This document shows, piece by piece, positions 45,713-55,108 of a stretch of DNA of 64,000 bases (within the stretch, counting starts at the first letter, position 1; every line of letters starts with the position of its first letter). Origin of the DNA: VXNE01 sp963668365 (GTDB taxonomy: Bacteria > Pseudomonadota > Gammaproteobacteria > Pseudomonadales > Azotimanducaceae); contig OY764266.1 of assembly GCA_963668365.1 (NCBI GenBank), positions 2,108,001 through 2,172,000 of the forward strand. The letters run 5' to 3'. The notes under the pieces were generated by a model. The model worked only from the letters and a program-made list of their open reading frames with translations, did no database searches and had not been told where the DNA came from. The translations under genes and the position numbers were made by a program.

Positions 45713-47200
45713 ATGGAATATCTGGTCGCCGGTCCCGACGAGGCTCCCGCCATCCGGGCACCGGACCGCGAACCCCTGTCCTATGCCGCGCTCAAGTCAC
45801 AGACAGCGCGCACGGGCGGGGTGCTCCGGGGCGCCGGCATCGGTCCGGAGGACCGGGTCGCCATCGTGTTGCCGAACGGGCCGGCCATGGCTGCTGCCTT
45901 CGTCTGCATGGCGCCGTGGTGTGCCGTCGCGCCGCTGAACCCCGCGTACAAACCCGACGAGTTCGACTTCTACCTGTCTGATCTCGACGCGTCGGCATTG
46001 ATCTTCGCCGAAGGCGCCGACGGACCGGCTCTGGAGGCGGCCACACAACGAGGTTTGCGCGTCTTGCGCCTGCGAGAGGGGAGTCGGGCGGGCGTGTTCT
46101 CGCTGTCGACGGATCGCGAGGCCCCGGCCGAACCGCGAAGGGACAACGCGACGGCGCTCGTCCTGCATACCTCGGGCACCACTTCGCGGCCGAAGATGGT
46201 CCCCCTGACCCTGGCGAACCTTCGAGCGTCGGCGCGCAATATCGCCCGCACGCTGTCGCTGTCTTCCGCGGATACGTGCCTCAACGTCATGCCCTTGTTC
46301 CACATTCACGGGCTGATGGCGCCGGTCCTCGCGAGCCTCTCGAGCGGCGCTTCGGTGGTTTGCGCGCCGGGCTTCGATGCGTTGCGCTTTTTCGCCTGGC
46401 TCGAGGCGACGGCGCCGACCTGGTACAGCGCGGTGCCGACGATGCACCAGGCGATCCTCGCGCGCGCCCCCCGCAACCGCGAGCGGATCGGCAACGCGGC
46501 GTTGCGGTTCATCCGCTCGTCTTCGGCCTCGCTGCCCCCGCCCGTGATGACGGCCCTCGAGGAAACGTTCGGCGCGCCGGTCATCGAGGCCTACGCGATG
46601 ACCGAGGCGGCGCACCAGATGTGCTCGAATCCCCTGCCGCCGGCGGCGCGCAAGGCCGGATTCGTCGGTCCCGCGGCGGGCCCGAAAGTGGCCATCATGG
46701 ATACGCAAGGCGTGGCGCTCGAACCCGGAGAGGAAGGCGAGATCGTCATTCGGGGAGAGAATGTCATGGCCGGGTACCTGGCAAACGCCGAAGCCAACGC
46801 CCAGGCGTTTTACGGCGATTGGTTCCGCACCGGGGACCAGGGCTACGTGGACTGCGACGGCTACGTCAAGGTGACTGGCCGTCTGAAGGAGATTATCAAC
46901 CGGGGCGGCGAGAAGATCGCTCCCCTGGAGGTGGACGAGATACTGCTGGACCACCCCGCCGTGGCGGAAGTATGCACGTTCGCGATGCCGCATCGCCGGC
47001 TGGGCGAAGACGTCGCCGCGGTGGTCGTCCGGACCGAGGGCCATGCGGTGGATGCCGACGCGCTCAAGCGATTCGCGGCGTTGCGGCTGGCGGATTTCAA
47101 GGTGCCCCGGACCATCGTATTCGTCGACGCGATTCCCAAGGGCGCGACCGGAAAGATCCAGCGCATCGGGCTCGCCGCGGCACTGGGATTGGGCGAGTGA
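45713..47200 (+). CDS. AMP-forming acyl/oxalyl-CoA ligase-like enzyme
   Basis: ATG 45713 gives 495 residues; upstream sequence belongs to the IS end. The P-loop is LHTSGTTSRPKMVPLT, the adenylate motif is EAYAMTEAAHQM, then WFRTGDQGYVDCDGYVKVTGRLKEIINRGGEKI (landmark TGRLKEIINRGGEKI) and the catalytic lysine in PKGATGKIQR. The family activates carboxylates as CoA thioesters; the TEAAHQM block and short length resemble oxalate-CoA ligase and related plant-type enzymes, but substrate assignment is only a suggestion. It is followed after 43 bp by a ketopantoate-reductase-like gene. The IS has inserted directly upstream and may have changed its promoter. Confidence 0.85.
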   Translation: MEYLVAGPDEAPAIRAPDREPLSYAALKSQTARTGGVLRGAGIGPEDRVAIVLPNGPAMAAAFVCMAPWCAVAPLNPAYKPDEFDFYLSDLDASALIFAEGADGPALEAATQRGLRVLRLREGSRAGVFSLSTDREAPAEPRRDNATALVLHTSGTTSRPKMVPLTLANLRASARNIARTLSLSSADTCLNVMPLFHIHGLMAPVLASLSSGASVVCAPGFDALRFFAWLEATAPTWYSAVPTMHQAILARAPRNRERIGNAALRFIRSSSASLPPPVMTALEETFGAPVIEAYAMTEAAHQMCSNPLPPAARKAGFVGPAAGPKVAIMDTQGVALEPGEEGEIVIRGENVMAGYLANAEANAQAFYGDWFRTGDQGYVDCDGYVKVTGRLKEIINRGGEKIAPLEVDEILLDHPAVAEVCTFAMPHRRLGEDVAAVVVRTEGHAVDADALKRFAALRLADFKVPRTIVFVDAIPKGATGKIQRIGLAAALGLGE

Positions 47201-47243
47201 ACGCCGGTTCAGGCTGTTTTTCGGTGTTTTCGGGACTCCGCCG

Positions 47244-48227
47244 ATGACGAGAATCTGCGTATACGGCGCCGGCGCGATCGGCGGCTACCTCGCCGTACGC
47301 CTGGCGCAGACCGGCTGCGACGTGTCGGTCGTCGCCCGGGGGCCGCATCTCGCCGCCATGACGGCGCAAGGCCTGCGGCTCGAAACGGGCGATGAGCGGC
47401 TGACTGTCGAGGTGACCGCGACCGACGATCCGGCGACGCTTGGGCGTCAGGACTGCGTCATCGTGACCCTGAAGGGGCATTCGGTCCCGGCCGTCGTCGA
47501 ACCGATGCAGCCGCTGCTCGGACCGGAAACCGCCGTGGTCAGCGCGGTCAATGGGATTCCCTGGTGGTACTTCCATCGCCTCGACTCGCAATTTGGCGAA
47601 CGCCATGTCGAGAGCGTCGATCCCGGAGGAACCGTGTGGCGGGGCATCGGACCGGAGCGCGCCGTCGGCTGCGTGGTGTATCCGTCCTGCGAAGTGGTCG
47701 AACCGGGCGTCGTGCGCCACCTTTCGGGAGACAGGTTCGTTCTGGGGGAACCGTCGGGCGAGCGCAGCGAACGCATCGGCGCACTCTCGTCCGTGCTCTC
47801 CGACGCGGGATTGAGGGCGCCGCTGCGCAGACGGCTGCGCGACGAGATTTGGATCAAGCTCTGGGGCAACGTAGCCTTCAACCCCTTGAGCGCCCTCACC
47901 GGAGCGATGCTCGACGTATTGGCCACGGACCCCGGCACGCGCAGCGTGGCCCGCGCGATGATGGTCGAGGCCCAGGCCGTGGGCGAAGCGTTCGGCGCCC
48001 GTTTCGCCATCGATGTCGAACGGCGCATCGACGGCGCCGCGAATGTCGGTGCGCACCGCACCTCGATGCTGCAGGATCTGGAACTCGGCCGTCCCCTGGA
48101 GAACGAGGCGATTGTCGGCACCGTGCAGGAACTCGGGGCGCTGGCAGACATCCCCACGCCCACCATCGACCTGGTTCACCACCTTTTGCGCCAACGGATT
48201 TCCACCAGGGATCTCGCTGCCAGCTAA
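47244..48227 (+). CDS. Ketopantoate reductase (PanE/ApbA) family oxidoreductase
   Basis: The 327-residue protein begins MTRICVYGAGAIGGYLAVRL with the NADPH-binding GxGxxG loop. The catalytic lysine lies in LRDEIWIKLWGNVAFNPLSAL, with N at the usual place, and the C-terminal helical domain has HRTSMLQDLELGRPLENEAI, the family signature. PanE makes pantoate for coenzyme A synthesis, but many paralogues act on other 2-oxoacids. No pan genes surround it, so the symbol is withheld. It is probably co-transcribed with the acyl-CoA ligase upstream. Confidence 0.85.
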   Translation: MTRICVYGAGAIGGYLAVRLAQTGCDVSVVARGPHLAAMTAQGLRLETGDERLTVEVTATDDPATLGRQDCVIVTLKGHSVPAVVEPMQPLLGPETAVVSAVNGIPWWYFHRLDSQFGERHVESVDPGGTVWRGIGPERAVGCVVYPSCEVVEPGVVRHLSGDRFVLGEPSGERSERIGALSSVLSDAGLRAPLRRRLRDEIWIKLWGNVAFNPLSALTGAMLDVLATDPGTRSVARAMMVEAQAVGEAFGARFAIDVERRIDGAANVGAHRTSMLQDLELGRPLENEAIVGTVQELGALADIPTPTIDLVHHLLRQRISTRDLAAS

Positions 48228-48249
48228 TCCCGCCACGGCGAACTCGGAT

Positions 48250-48648
48250 CTACGGGTGGTATTGGCGTTCCACTTCGTCCTGGAGTGCGGCGTCACGCGC
48301 TACGATCAGACCGGAACGGGTCCATGCGAGCAGGGATTTCAATGGAAATCTGCGGCCCGGGCATTGGGTGCGGACGCCGCGCACCTGGCGATGCCCCCCG
48401 AAATCCACGTCCGGATAGCGCTGCTTGATCTGCAGGAGCAGGTCTTTCAGCGCTCCGATCTGGCGATCTCCTGGCGGTGTATCGGAGAAGGATCCCTCAA
48501 GCCCGATTTCTATCGAGTTCGCATGGCTCGCGCGCTCGGACTCCGGCAGCAGCGCCTCGGTTTGCCCGGTTTCGGACAGGCGATAGTGCAGCCGGCTATC
48601 GCAGGCCGCGTGGTGGATGAGCGCGAACTTGATTGGACCGCGTCGCAA
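48250..48648 (-). CDS. Short N-acetylmuramoyl-L-alanine amidase (PGRP-like)
   Basis: TTG 48648 with AGGAG eight bases upstream gives 132 residues. The amidase_2/PGRP core is visible: zinc histidine in FALIHHAACDS, the middle SHANSIEIGLEGSF, zinc histidine in GGHRQVRG and zinc cysteine in CPGRRFPL. It should cut the bond between N-acetylmuramic acid and L-alanine in peptidoglycan. It has no signal peptide and is shorter than usual (about 150-180), lacking part of the substrate-binding loop, so it may be a phage-like, recycling or decaying form. Confidence 0.7.
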   Translation of the reverse strand: MRRGPIKFALIHHAACDSRLHYRLSETGQTEALLPESERASHANSIEIGLEGSFSDTPPGDRQIGALKDLLLQIKQRYPDVDFGGHRQVRGVRTQCPGRRFPLKSLLAWTRSGLIVARDAALQDEVERQYHP

Positions 48649-48735
48649 TTTGCCTGCTCCTGAAAGGCGAGACCGAGGCTAAAGCTAACTCCCCTTGCAG
48701 GACTTTGCACATGAGGTTCCCTGGTCCAGGGCGGT

Positions 48736-49161
48736 TCACGCATCCGCGCGCCAGTGCGAGACGCGGCCGATCTCTATCCTGATGGCGGACATGATGGGTA
48801 CGGATGCGTACTGCGGATACTTCTCGCGAAGCGCCTCCAGCGCGTTGGCGAAACCCGTTTCCTCGGACCTGACGAGGATCGCACGACCGTCCACGCGCAC
48901 CCACCAGAGCGCCAGCCAGTCTTCCTCGTAGTGGTCGATCAAGAGGCTGACCCGGGGATTTGCGCGAATGTTCTCGAGCCGTTTCAGTCGGGCGTGCCGC
49001 TTCGGCTTGCCATCCACCGGCACCCACAGGGTGTCATCGCATTGGGCGAACACCACGGGAACAAGGTGCGGTTTGCCGCCGTCGAGGGTGGCGAGACGCG
49101 CGACCCTCGCGCGAGCCAACGCATCCGCAGCGAACGCACGCCGATGTTGCTTTTTGGACAT
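48736..49161 (-). CDS. PPOX-class probable F420-dependent flavin/deazaflavin protein
   Basis: ATG 49161 gives 141 residues, the usual length of this subfamily. The split-barrel fold is shown by ARVARLATLDGGKPHLVPVVFA, the cofactor-binding KRHARLKRLENIRANPRVSLLIDHYEEDW (landmark RLENIRANPRVSLL) and the ending IRIEIGRVSHWRA. Members of this group (Rv0121-like) are predicted to bind F420 or flavin; the substrate is unknown. In a proteobacterium flavin is the more likely cofactor. It diverges from the molybdenum hydroxylase gene across 118 bp. Confidence 0.8.
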   Translation of the reverse strand: MSKKQHRRAFAADALARARVARLATLDGGKPHLVPVVFAQCDDTLWVPVDGKPKRHARLKRLENIRANPRVSLLIDHYEEDWLALWWVRVDGRAILVRSEETGFANALEALREKYPQYASVPIMSAIRIEIGRVSHWRADA

Positions 49162-49279
49162 GCCCGGTTGCTCGAAGGCGGCGAGGGCAGCCGCCGGACT
49201 TTGTAGGCTATCATGGCGGTGCGTGCTATCCGGCGCCGCCGCTCCGGAATTGCGCTGCCCCGTCAACGCAGGAGACACC

Positions 49280-51547
49280 ATGGCCGAAGCGCTAGATCTT
49301 AATAAAGATAACAATTTCAAATATATAGGCACGCGACCCGTGCGGCCGGACGGCGTCGAGAAGGTGACCGGACGCGCCAACTTCGGGGCCGACTTCAACC
49401 TGCCCGGCATGATCCACGGCAAGGTCGCGCGCAGCCCCCACGCGCACGCGCGCATCCGCTCCATCGATACGTCGAAGGCGGAAGCGATCCCCGGGGTGAT
49501 GGCCGTCGTCACCGCTGCCGACTTTCCAGACCGCAGGAAGCTCGGCTTCGGGCAGCGGGCATTCAACGAAAACCTTCTGGCGAGCAAAAAGGTGCTTTAT
49601 CACGGCCATGCGGTCGCGGCTGTTGCGGCGGTTTCGAACCGGGTCGCGGAGCTCGCCGCGGCCGCCGTCGAGGTGGACTACGAGGTGCTCGAGTCCGTCA
49701 CCGACGCGATCGAGGCCATGGCGCCGGACGCGCCGCTGCTGCACGAGGACATGTTCACGCAGGGTTTGCCGGAGACTCCGAAGAAACCCTCCAACGTTCC
49801 CAAGTGCGGCCTCATCACGAAGGGCGACGTGGACGTCGGTTTCGCCGAGGCCGACGAGATCGTCGAGCGCACGTTCGTCACGCCCATGGTGCACCAGGGC
49901 TATATCGAACCGCATGCCTGCGTCGGCAGCTACAAGGAAGACGGACAGTCCACGTTGTGGTGTTGCACCCAGGGGCATTTCGGCGTGCGCGACCAGACCG
50001 CCATGGTCTTGGGCGTGGACGTGGGCGATATCCGCGTCATCGCCAGCGAGATCGGCGGCGGTTTCGGCGGCAAGACCACGATCTACCTGGAGCCGCTGGC
50101 GTTGAAGCTGTCGCAGAAGAGCGGCCGGCCGGTGAAAATGGTCATGACGCGGGAGGAAGTGTTTCGTGCCACCGGCCCGGCATCGGGCACCGTCAACACG
50201 ATCAGGATCGGCTGCAAGCGGGACGGCACCGTCACGGCCATGTCCGCCAGGCTGATCTTCGATGCGGGCGCCTTCGCGGGCAGTGCGATGGGGGCGGGCG
50301 CGATGTGCATTTTCGCCCCCTACGACGTGGACCACGTGCGGATCGAGTCCCGCGAAGCGGTGACGAACCGCCCGCGGGTCGCCGCCTATCGCGCGCCGGG
50401 CGCCCCCCAGGCGATGTACGCCGGCGAGTCCGTCATGGACGAACTGGCGCAGCGGATCGGCATGGACCCGATCGACTTCCGCCTGAAGAACGCCGCCGAT
50501 ACCGGCACCCATGCGGCCTACGGCCCGACGTTCGGAGCCATCGGCCTCAAGGCCTGTCTCCTGGCCGCGAAAATCCACCCGAACTACAACGCCGAGCTGC
50601 CCCAGGGTCACGGCCGCGGCGTCGCGGTGGGCTTCTGGTTCAACGGCGGCAACACCTCGAGCGCCGAGGTGCACCTGACCGATTCCGGCATCGTCAAGAT
50701 CGTGGAAGGCAGCCCCGATATCGGCGGCAGCCGCGCGTCCATGGCGTTGATGGCGGCGGAGACCCTCGGCGTGCCCTACGAGCGGGTGCGCGTCCAGGTC
50801 GCGGACACCGACAGCACCGGATATTGCGCCACGACGGGAGGAAGCCGGGTCACGTTCGCGACGGGACTGGCCGTGGTGCGTGCCTGCGAGGATGTGATCG
50901 GCCAACTGCGCGCCCGCGCCGCCGCGACCTGGGACATCGACGTCGACCAGGTGGAATGGAGGGACGGCTCGGCGCGACCGGTCGAGGGCGTCAACATCGA
51001 GGCGGCGCCGCTTTCGATTCGAGAACTTGCGGCGGACTCCGCCCGCACCGGCGGCCCCATCTCCGGGCGCGCTTCGCTCAATGCGCAGGGTCCGGGTCCG
51101 GCGTTTTCGGTGAACCTGGCCGATGTCGAAATGGATCGGGAGACCGGCCGCGCGACGGTTACGAGCTTCACCGCCATTCAGGACGCGGGCAAGGCGATTC
51201 ACCCCGACTACGTGGAAGGCCAGATGCAGGGCGGGGCGGTCCAGGGCATCGGCTGGGCGCTGAACGAGGAATACCTCTACGACAACAACGGCGTGATGGA
51301 CAACCCGGGTTTCCTGGACTACCGCGTGCCCGTCGCTTCGGATTTGCCCATGATCGACACCGAGATCGTCGAGGTGCCGAACCCGAACCACCCCTACGGC
51401 GTGCGGGGCTGCGGAGAGACGCCCATCGTCGCGCCGCTCGCCGCGGTCGGAAACGCGGTGAGCCGCGCCCTCGGGACGCGGATGACGGAACTGCCCATGT
51501 CGCCACCCAAGGTGCTCGAGGTGATTTCCGGGAACGGGGGGGACTGA
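49280..51547 (+). CDS. Molybdenum hydroxylase large subunit (xanthine dehydrogenase family)
   Basis: GGAG lies six bases before ATG 49280, giving 755 residues. The molybdopterin-binding large subunit is complete: GRANFGADFNLPGMIHGKV at the start, EIGGGFGGKT, VAAYRAPGAPQAMYAGE, and the catalytic glutamate in RGCGETPIVAPLAA near the C-terminus. Enzymes of this family hydroxylate aldehydes, purines or aromatic heterocycles, or oxidise CO, and need 2Fe-2S and usually FAD subunits. Neither lies beside it: the next gene is on the opposite strand and belongs to a restriction-modification remnant. The small subunits must be elsewhere or lost. Confidence 0.88.
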   Translation: MAEALDLNKDNNFKYIGTRPVRPDGVEKVTGRANFGADFNLPGMIHGKVARSPHAHARIRSIDTSKAEAIPGVMAVVTAADFPDRRKLGFGQRAFNENLLASKKVLYHGHAVAAVAAVSNRVAELAAAAVEVDYEVLESVTDAIEAMAPDAPLLHEDMFTQGLPETPKKPSNVPKCGLITKGDVDVGFAEADEIVERTFVTPMVHQGYIEPHACVGSYKEDGQSTLWCCTQGHFGVRDQTAMVLGVDVGDIRVIASEIGGGFGGKTTIYLEPLALKLSQKSGRPVKMVMTREEVFRATGPASGTVNTIRIGCKRDGTVTAMSARLIFDAGAFAGSAMGAGAMCIFAPYDVDHVRIESREAVTNRPRVAAYRAPGAPQAMYAGESVMDELAQRIGMDPIDFRLKNAADTGTHAAYGPTFGAIGLKACLLAAKIHPNYNAELPQGHGRGVAVGFWFNGGNTSSAEVHLTDSGIVKIVEGSPDIGGSRASMALMAAETLGVPYERVRVQVADTDSTGYCATTGGSRVTFATGLAVVRACEDVIGQLRARAAATWDIDVDQVEWRDGSARPVEGVNIEAAPLSIRELAADSARTGGPISGRASLNAQGPGPAFSVNLADVEMDRETGRATVTSFTAIQDAGKAIHPDYVEGQMQGGAVQGIGWALNEEYLYDNNGVMDNPGFLDYRVPVASDLPMIDTEIVEVPNPNHPYGVRGCGETPIVAPLAAVGNAVSRALGTRMTELPMSPPKVLEVISGNGGD

Positions 51548-51597
51548 CGCTTGTTTGTCGGTTGGATGCGCTTCGCAGGGGTATGGAAGACCCTCCG

Positions 51598-52040
51598 CTA
51601 TACGTTCGCCAACCGCACCTCGTAGTCGAGCAACCGTCCTTCATTTTCGATCAGTGCCGGCGACTCTGGTGACCATTCAAGGCGTTGAGTGGCTGACTTC
51701 AGGTCGGGGGCTCCGTAGACAAAGCGCTCGTCGTACCGCCGATACAGCGTGCTGATTTGGTCTTCAGTCCACCGAAGACGGTCGCTTCGCCGCCCGTAGC
51801 CGTTGACGGATCGAAATGAATCAGATTCTGTCTGCGCCGCCGGGTGACACGAAACGGCGGTCGTGGTTTGAGTTCATCGGGATGAAAACCCCCTTCGAGC
51901 ACGAGACGGCATGTCACGTACCAATGCAGCGGCTTGATGTGTTGTTGACTTTGGGTACGACCGTCGTAAACGGCAAAGTGTCTGAACGCTTCCCCTTGGC
52001 TGGCCCACCGACATGAGTCTGCCTTCTTACGCGCTGGCAT
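51598..52040 (-). pseudogene. Restriction endonuclease with internal deletion and frame change
   Basis: The leftward frame from ATG 52040 reads about 95 residues of what looks like a type II endonuclease start (RWASQGEAFRHFAVYDGRT, HPDELKPRPPFRV, ATVFGGLKTK), then loses likeness and stops at 51699. In the next frame, from about 51755 to the TAG at 51598-51600, family-like C-terminal sequence follows: ISTLYRRYDERFVYGAPDL, then RLEWSPESPAL and LLDYEVRLANV. The middle, where the catalytic PD-(D/E)XK residues should be, is missing. So a large internal deletion has joined the two ends out of frame. It overlaps the methylase gene by 14 bp, the usual layout of a type II pair. The endonuclease family is not named. 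Confidence 0.7.
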
Positions 52041-53490
52041 GATGCCTCCAACTCCTCATGGTCGAAATGGCGGTGCCAGTCTCGCCATCGGAAAGGAAGG
52101 CGGGTTTTACGGGGCTGGGCAATACGATTCGGTTTGCCTCGCCGGGTTCGAGTTTCAATACGCCGCCGCCGAGCGGATGACCTTCAAGTTCGCAACTGAG
52201 TTGAACAAAGGGCGTTGCCCAAGCGTCGAGAAGGGGACGGCATGCCTTCTTCTGTTGAATGTGGACGCAATGCACGGCATTTGTGCATGCCACTCTCGCC
52301 GAGTTGCGAACCAGGCTCGGAGCGACGCTGGACATGTAGGTCAGAAAGAAATCGGGGATCCGTATATGCGGCACTGAGTACCAGGGATCGCGCGTCCGAC
52401 ACTTGTACGCCTTCCGTGCCTCGTTTCCCTGATCGGTTTCCAGGTACTTCTCTACGCTTGGCGGCAGATCCGCGTTCTTCGGAATCTTGAGCAGCAACAT
52501 GGCCTCGTCGGTCCGTCGCCACCGGTTCACGGTCCGGCGGGTGAGCTGCCGCGCCGGCAGCAGGCGACTGTTGCGCACCGTAGGGCAGAGCAGATTGGAG
52601 GGGATGTCCCAAGCGGTCGTTTCCGAAGGTCTCAGGTGGAAGAAGTCGTTGGCGCCGGTAACGTAGCCAATGCCGATTGAAGCGATGTCGCCGAACCGCA
52701 TGGCATCCGAGTCGGACGCGACCGCAAGGTATCCGTCTCGAACCGACTGCGGCAGCAGATAAGGTCGCAGACGGCAGTTCCAAAGTTCGCGCCAATCGGT
52801 AATGGACACCGACATGTCCGAGCGGGTTGGTTCAGTGGAAGGTTCGAAACGATCTCGAATGGAAAAACGCAACTCGGACGCCGTCCCGCCGAATCCGTCG
52901 GCGTAAAGCAGCCAGCAGTCTTCGGAGAGTTCCGGGAAGAGCTTCTCTCTAACGGCGACGATCTGCACGACCGAGAAGTTCCCGACAACATACTCGATCA
53001 GTGGTGCCGCATAGGGAGCGTGGCCGATCTCTGCGGGAACCACGAATGCCATGCGCCCGCCGCGCTTCAAAAGGCTGGCGGTGGCAACCAGGAACGGCGC
53101 CCAGGACGATGTCAACGCGGAAAAGTTCGCGCCGAGCGATGCGCATAGGTCGAGCGCGCGCTTGCGAGACGCTCCTTTGAAGATCTGGTATCGAATGAAG
53201 GGTGGATTGCCGACCGCACAATCGAAGCGTTCTTGGGTACGAGCCGCCCAGTCAAAAAAGTCCCCGTGGTGGACGGGCGCGTGTGGCGCTCGCTCCAAGG
53301 CTTGCTCGACACTCCGGGCGTCCTGCTCTATGCCGACGCTGTTCTGATGAAAAGCAATGAACCTTCCGTCTCCGCAAGCAGGGTCGAGCAGGCGATCCCC
53401 GCCAGTGCGCACCGCCCATCGAACAAGCGAGGAAACGACGCTCTCGGGCGTGTAGTAGGCACCGTTGCGTTTCCGCGCAAGCGGTGTCAT
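52027..53490 (-). CDS. N6-adenine DNA methyltransferase of a type II R-M locus
   Basis: ATG 53490 gives 487 residues starting MTPLARKRNGAYYTPESVV; a TTG at 53556 is less likely. SAM motif I is LLDPACGDGRFIAF, the acidic residue in VGIEQD, and catalytic motif IV is NPPF in VGNPPFIRYQIF, as in TaqI-like gamma methylases. The C-terminal half (from about 260) should hold the target recognition domain. The frame is intact with no internal stop, so methylation may persist although its endonuclease is broken. An intact methylase without a nuclease could act as an orphan methylase or protect against related invading R-M systems. Confidence 0.85.
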   Translation of the reverse strand: MTPLARKRNGAYYTPESVVSSLVRWAVRTGGDRLLDPACGDGRFIAFHQNSVGIEQDARSVEQALERAPHAPVHHGDFFDWAARTQERFDCAVGNPPFIRYQIFKGASRKRALDLCASLGANFSALTSSWAPFLVATASLLKRGGRMAFVVPAEIGHAPYAAPLIEYVVGNFSVVQIVAVREKLFPELSEDCWLLYADGFGGTASELRFSIRDRFEPSTEPTRSDMSVSITDWRELWNCRLRPYLLPQSVRDGYLAVASDSDAMRFGDIASIGIGYVTGANDFFHLRPSETTAWDIPSNLLCPTVRNSRLLPARQLTRRTVNRWRRTDEAMLLLKIPKNADLPPSVEKYLETDQGNEARKAYKCRTRDPWYSVPHIRIPDFFLTYMSSVAPSLVRNSARVACTNAVHCVHIQQKKACRPLLDAWATPFVQLSCELEGHPLGGGVLKLEPGEANRIVLPSPVKPAFLSDGETGTAISTMRSWRHHASA

Positions 53491-53549
53491 CGGCGTCGGT
53501 GTTGTTCTGGTCCGCAACGGGCGCTTGTCGGTTCGGGAGCCAGGGAAAT

Positions 53550-53606
53550 GTGACAACGCATTGTCTCACGGGGCTCCCTTGTTGTCAGAAAATGTTGCTG
53601 ACAAGG
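53550..53606. promoter_or_regulatory. GACAA/TTGTC palindromes upstream of the R-M methylase
   Basis: Two inverted repeats share the half-site TTGTC/GACAA. The first is GTGACAA-CGCA-TTGTC at 53550-53565. The second is TTGTCAG (53584-53590) and CTGACAA (53600-53606) separated by nine bases. They lie 60-117 bp before the methylase start. Such paired sites suit a controller protein or an autoregulating methylase; no controller gene is seen. Confidence 0.5.
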
Positions 53607-53776
53607 CCAGTTCTTGACACGGCCTCCGTCGCGAGACTTTGGTCTCTTTACAGGCCTATCGACTCCGTTAGGCTTTGTCGGATCCAACTGATGTCGCGCC
53701 CGTACAAACAGGTGCGCCACACGGGGAGAGGACATCCCTTGAACAAACGCTCTTTCGACCTGAAGGAAGACATTCC

Positions 53777-55108
53777 TTGAACAACGCCCAAAGACTCAGC
53801 TACGCGGTCGGCGACTTCGGCATCAACCTGTACTTCATGTCGGCGTTGACCTTCCTTCTGTTCTTCTACACGGAGGTGTACGGACTGTCGGCCGCCGTCG
53901 CGGGCGGCGTGTTCCTGGTGGCCAGGGTCGTCGATGCGGTCACCGATCCCATCATGGGATTCGTCGCGGATCGCACGCGCAGCCGCCGGGGAAGGTTCCG
54001 GCCCTACGTGCTCTATGGTCCGGTTCCGCTGGGGTTGATCACCGTCGCGATGTTCACCGTCCCCGGTTTCGGAGACTTCGGCAAGGTGGTCTGGGCGTAT
54101 GTAACCTACACGCTGTTCGGCATTGTCTATACCGTCGTCACGATCCCCTACGCGGCCATGACGGCGGTGATGACCGACGACTACCAGGAGCGGACGCGCC
54201 TGACGACGTTGCGTATCGGCTGCGCCTTCGGAGGCGGCATAGCCGTTTCGGCCGGCCTTGCGCAGTTGGTGGATTGGCTCGGCGGCGGGGCCAACGGGTT
54301 TCAGGCGGCAATGATCCTGTTCTCCGTCGTGGCGACGGCCCTGTTGTGGGTCACTTTCGCGGGCACCGATGAGCGCGTCGCCCCCGCGCGCTCGGCGCAC
54401 AAACTCTCGCTTGCCGATGGCGCCCGGGCGCTGGCGGCAAACCCGCCCCTGATCGTCGTCGTGCTGCTTTTCACCCTGGGCATGCTCGCGTTTACCGTGC
54501 GCATGACCGCTGCCCCGTACTATTTCAAGTACAACATGGGCCGCGAAGACCTGTTGGCGCTGTACTTCGCCGTGACCTTGCCGGTGATGTATCTGGGATT
54601 GGTCGCGGTGCCCTGGTTGTCCCGGCGCTTTGGCAAGGCCGGCGGCATTCGGGTCGGCGCTGTCTTCGCGATGATCGGCGCCGTCGGCTTCTATTTCACG
54701 CCCCCGGACGACGTCGTGATGGTATTCGTATGGGCGTCGGTGCTGGCGATTGGCGGCGCCCCGATCGCCGTGCTCGGTTGGGCGATGATCCCGGACACCG
54801 TGGAGTACGCCGAGTGGCGCACCGGCGTGCGGGCCGCCGGCCTGACCATTGCCGAGGCCAGCTTCTTCCAGAAGTTGGCCAAGGCGGCGGGGGGAGCGGG
54901 TGTTGCCGCGCTGCTGGCGGCGTTCGGATACGTCGCCAACACGGCGCAGTCCGAGACGACGCTCGCGGCAATCCTGTGGACCATGTCCCTGGTGCCGTTT
55001 TTCATTCAGATCCTGCTCATCGCCGTTTCGCTCGCCTATCGCTTGGACGAGCGCGCGCATGCGCGTATTGTCGGCGAACTGAAGGATCGACAGGACAATC
55101 CGGTATGA
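53777..55108 (+). CDS. GPH-family sugar:cation symporter (MelB-like)
   Basis: TTG 53777, with AAGGAAGA eight to nine bases upstream, gives 443 residues; the open frame reaches back to 53675 without family sequence. It starts NNAQRLSYAVGDFGINLYFM, typical of glycoside-pentoside-hexuronide symporters, then DAVTDPIMGFVADRTRSRRGRFRPYVL (landmark DPIMGFVADRT, with the conserved Asp of helix 2) and 12 hydrophobic segments. It moves a sugar or similar solute with Na+ or H+. The next gene overlaps by four bases. The true substrate cannot be read. Confidence 0.85.
   Translation: MNNAQRLSYAVGDFGINLYFMSALTFLLFFYTEVYGLSAAVAGGVFLVARVVDAVTDPIMGFVADRTRSRRGRFRPYVLYGPVPLGLITVAMFTVPGFGDFGKVVWAYVTYTLFGIVYTVVTIPYAAMTAVMTDDYQERTRLTTLRIGCAFGGGIAVSAGLAQLVDWLGGGANGFQAAMILFSVVATALLWVTFAGTDERVAPARSAHKLSLADGARALAANPPLIVVVLLFTLGMLAFTVRMTAAPYYFKYNMGREDLLALYFAVTLPVMYLGLVAVPWLSRRFGKAGGIRVGAVFAMIGAVGFYFTPPDDVVMVFVWASVLAIGGAPIAVLGWAMIPDTVEYAEWRTGVRAAGLTIAEASFFQKLAKAAGGAGVAALLAAFGYVANTAQSETTLAAILWTMSLVPFFIQILLIAVSLAYRLDERAHARIVGELKDRQDNPV

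Noticed and set aside
49292..51391. 699-residue open frame on the minus strand
   Set aside because: It is antisense to the molybdenum hydroxylase subunit and has no family-like sequence.
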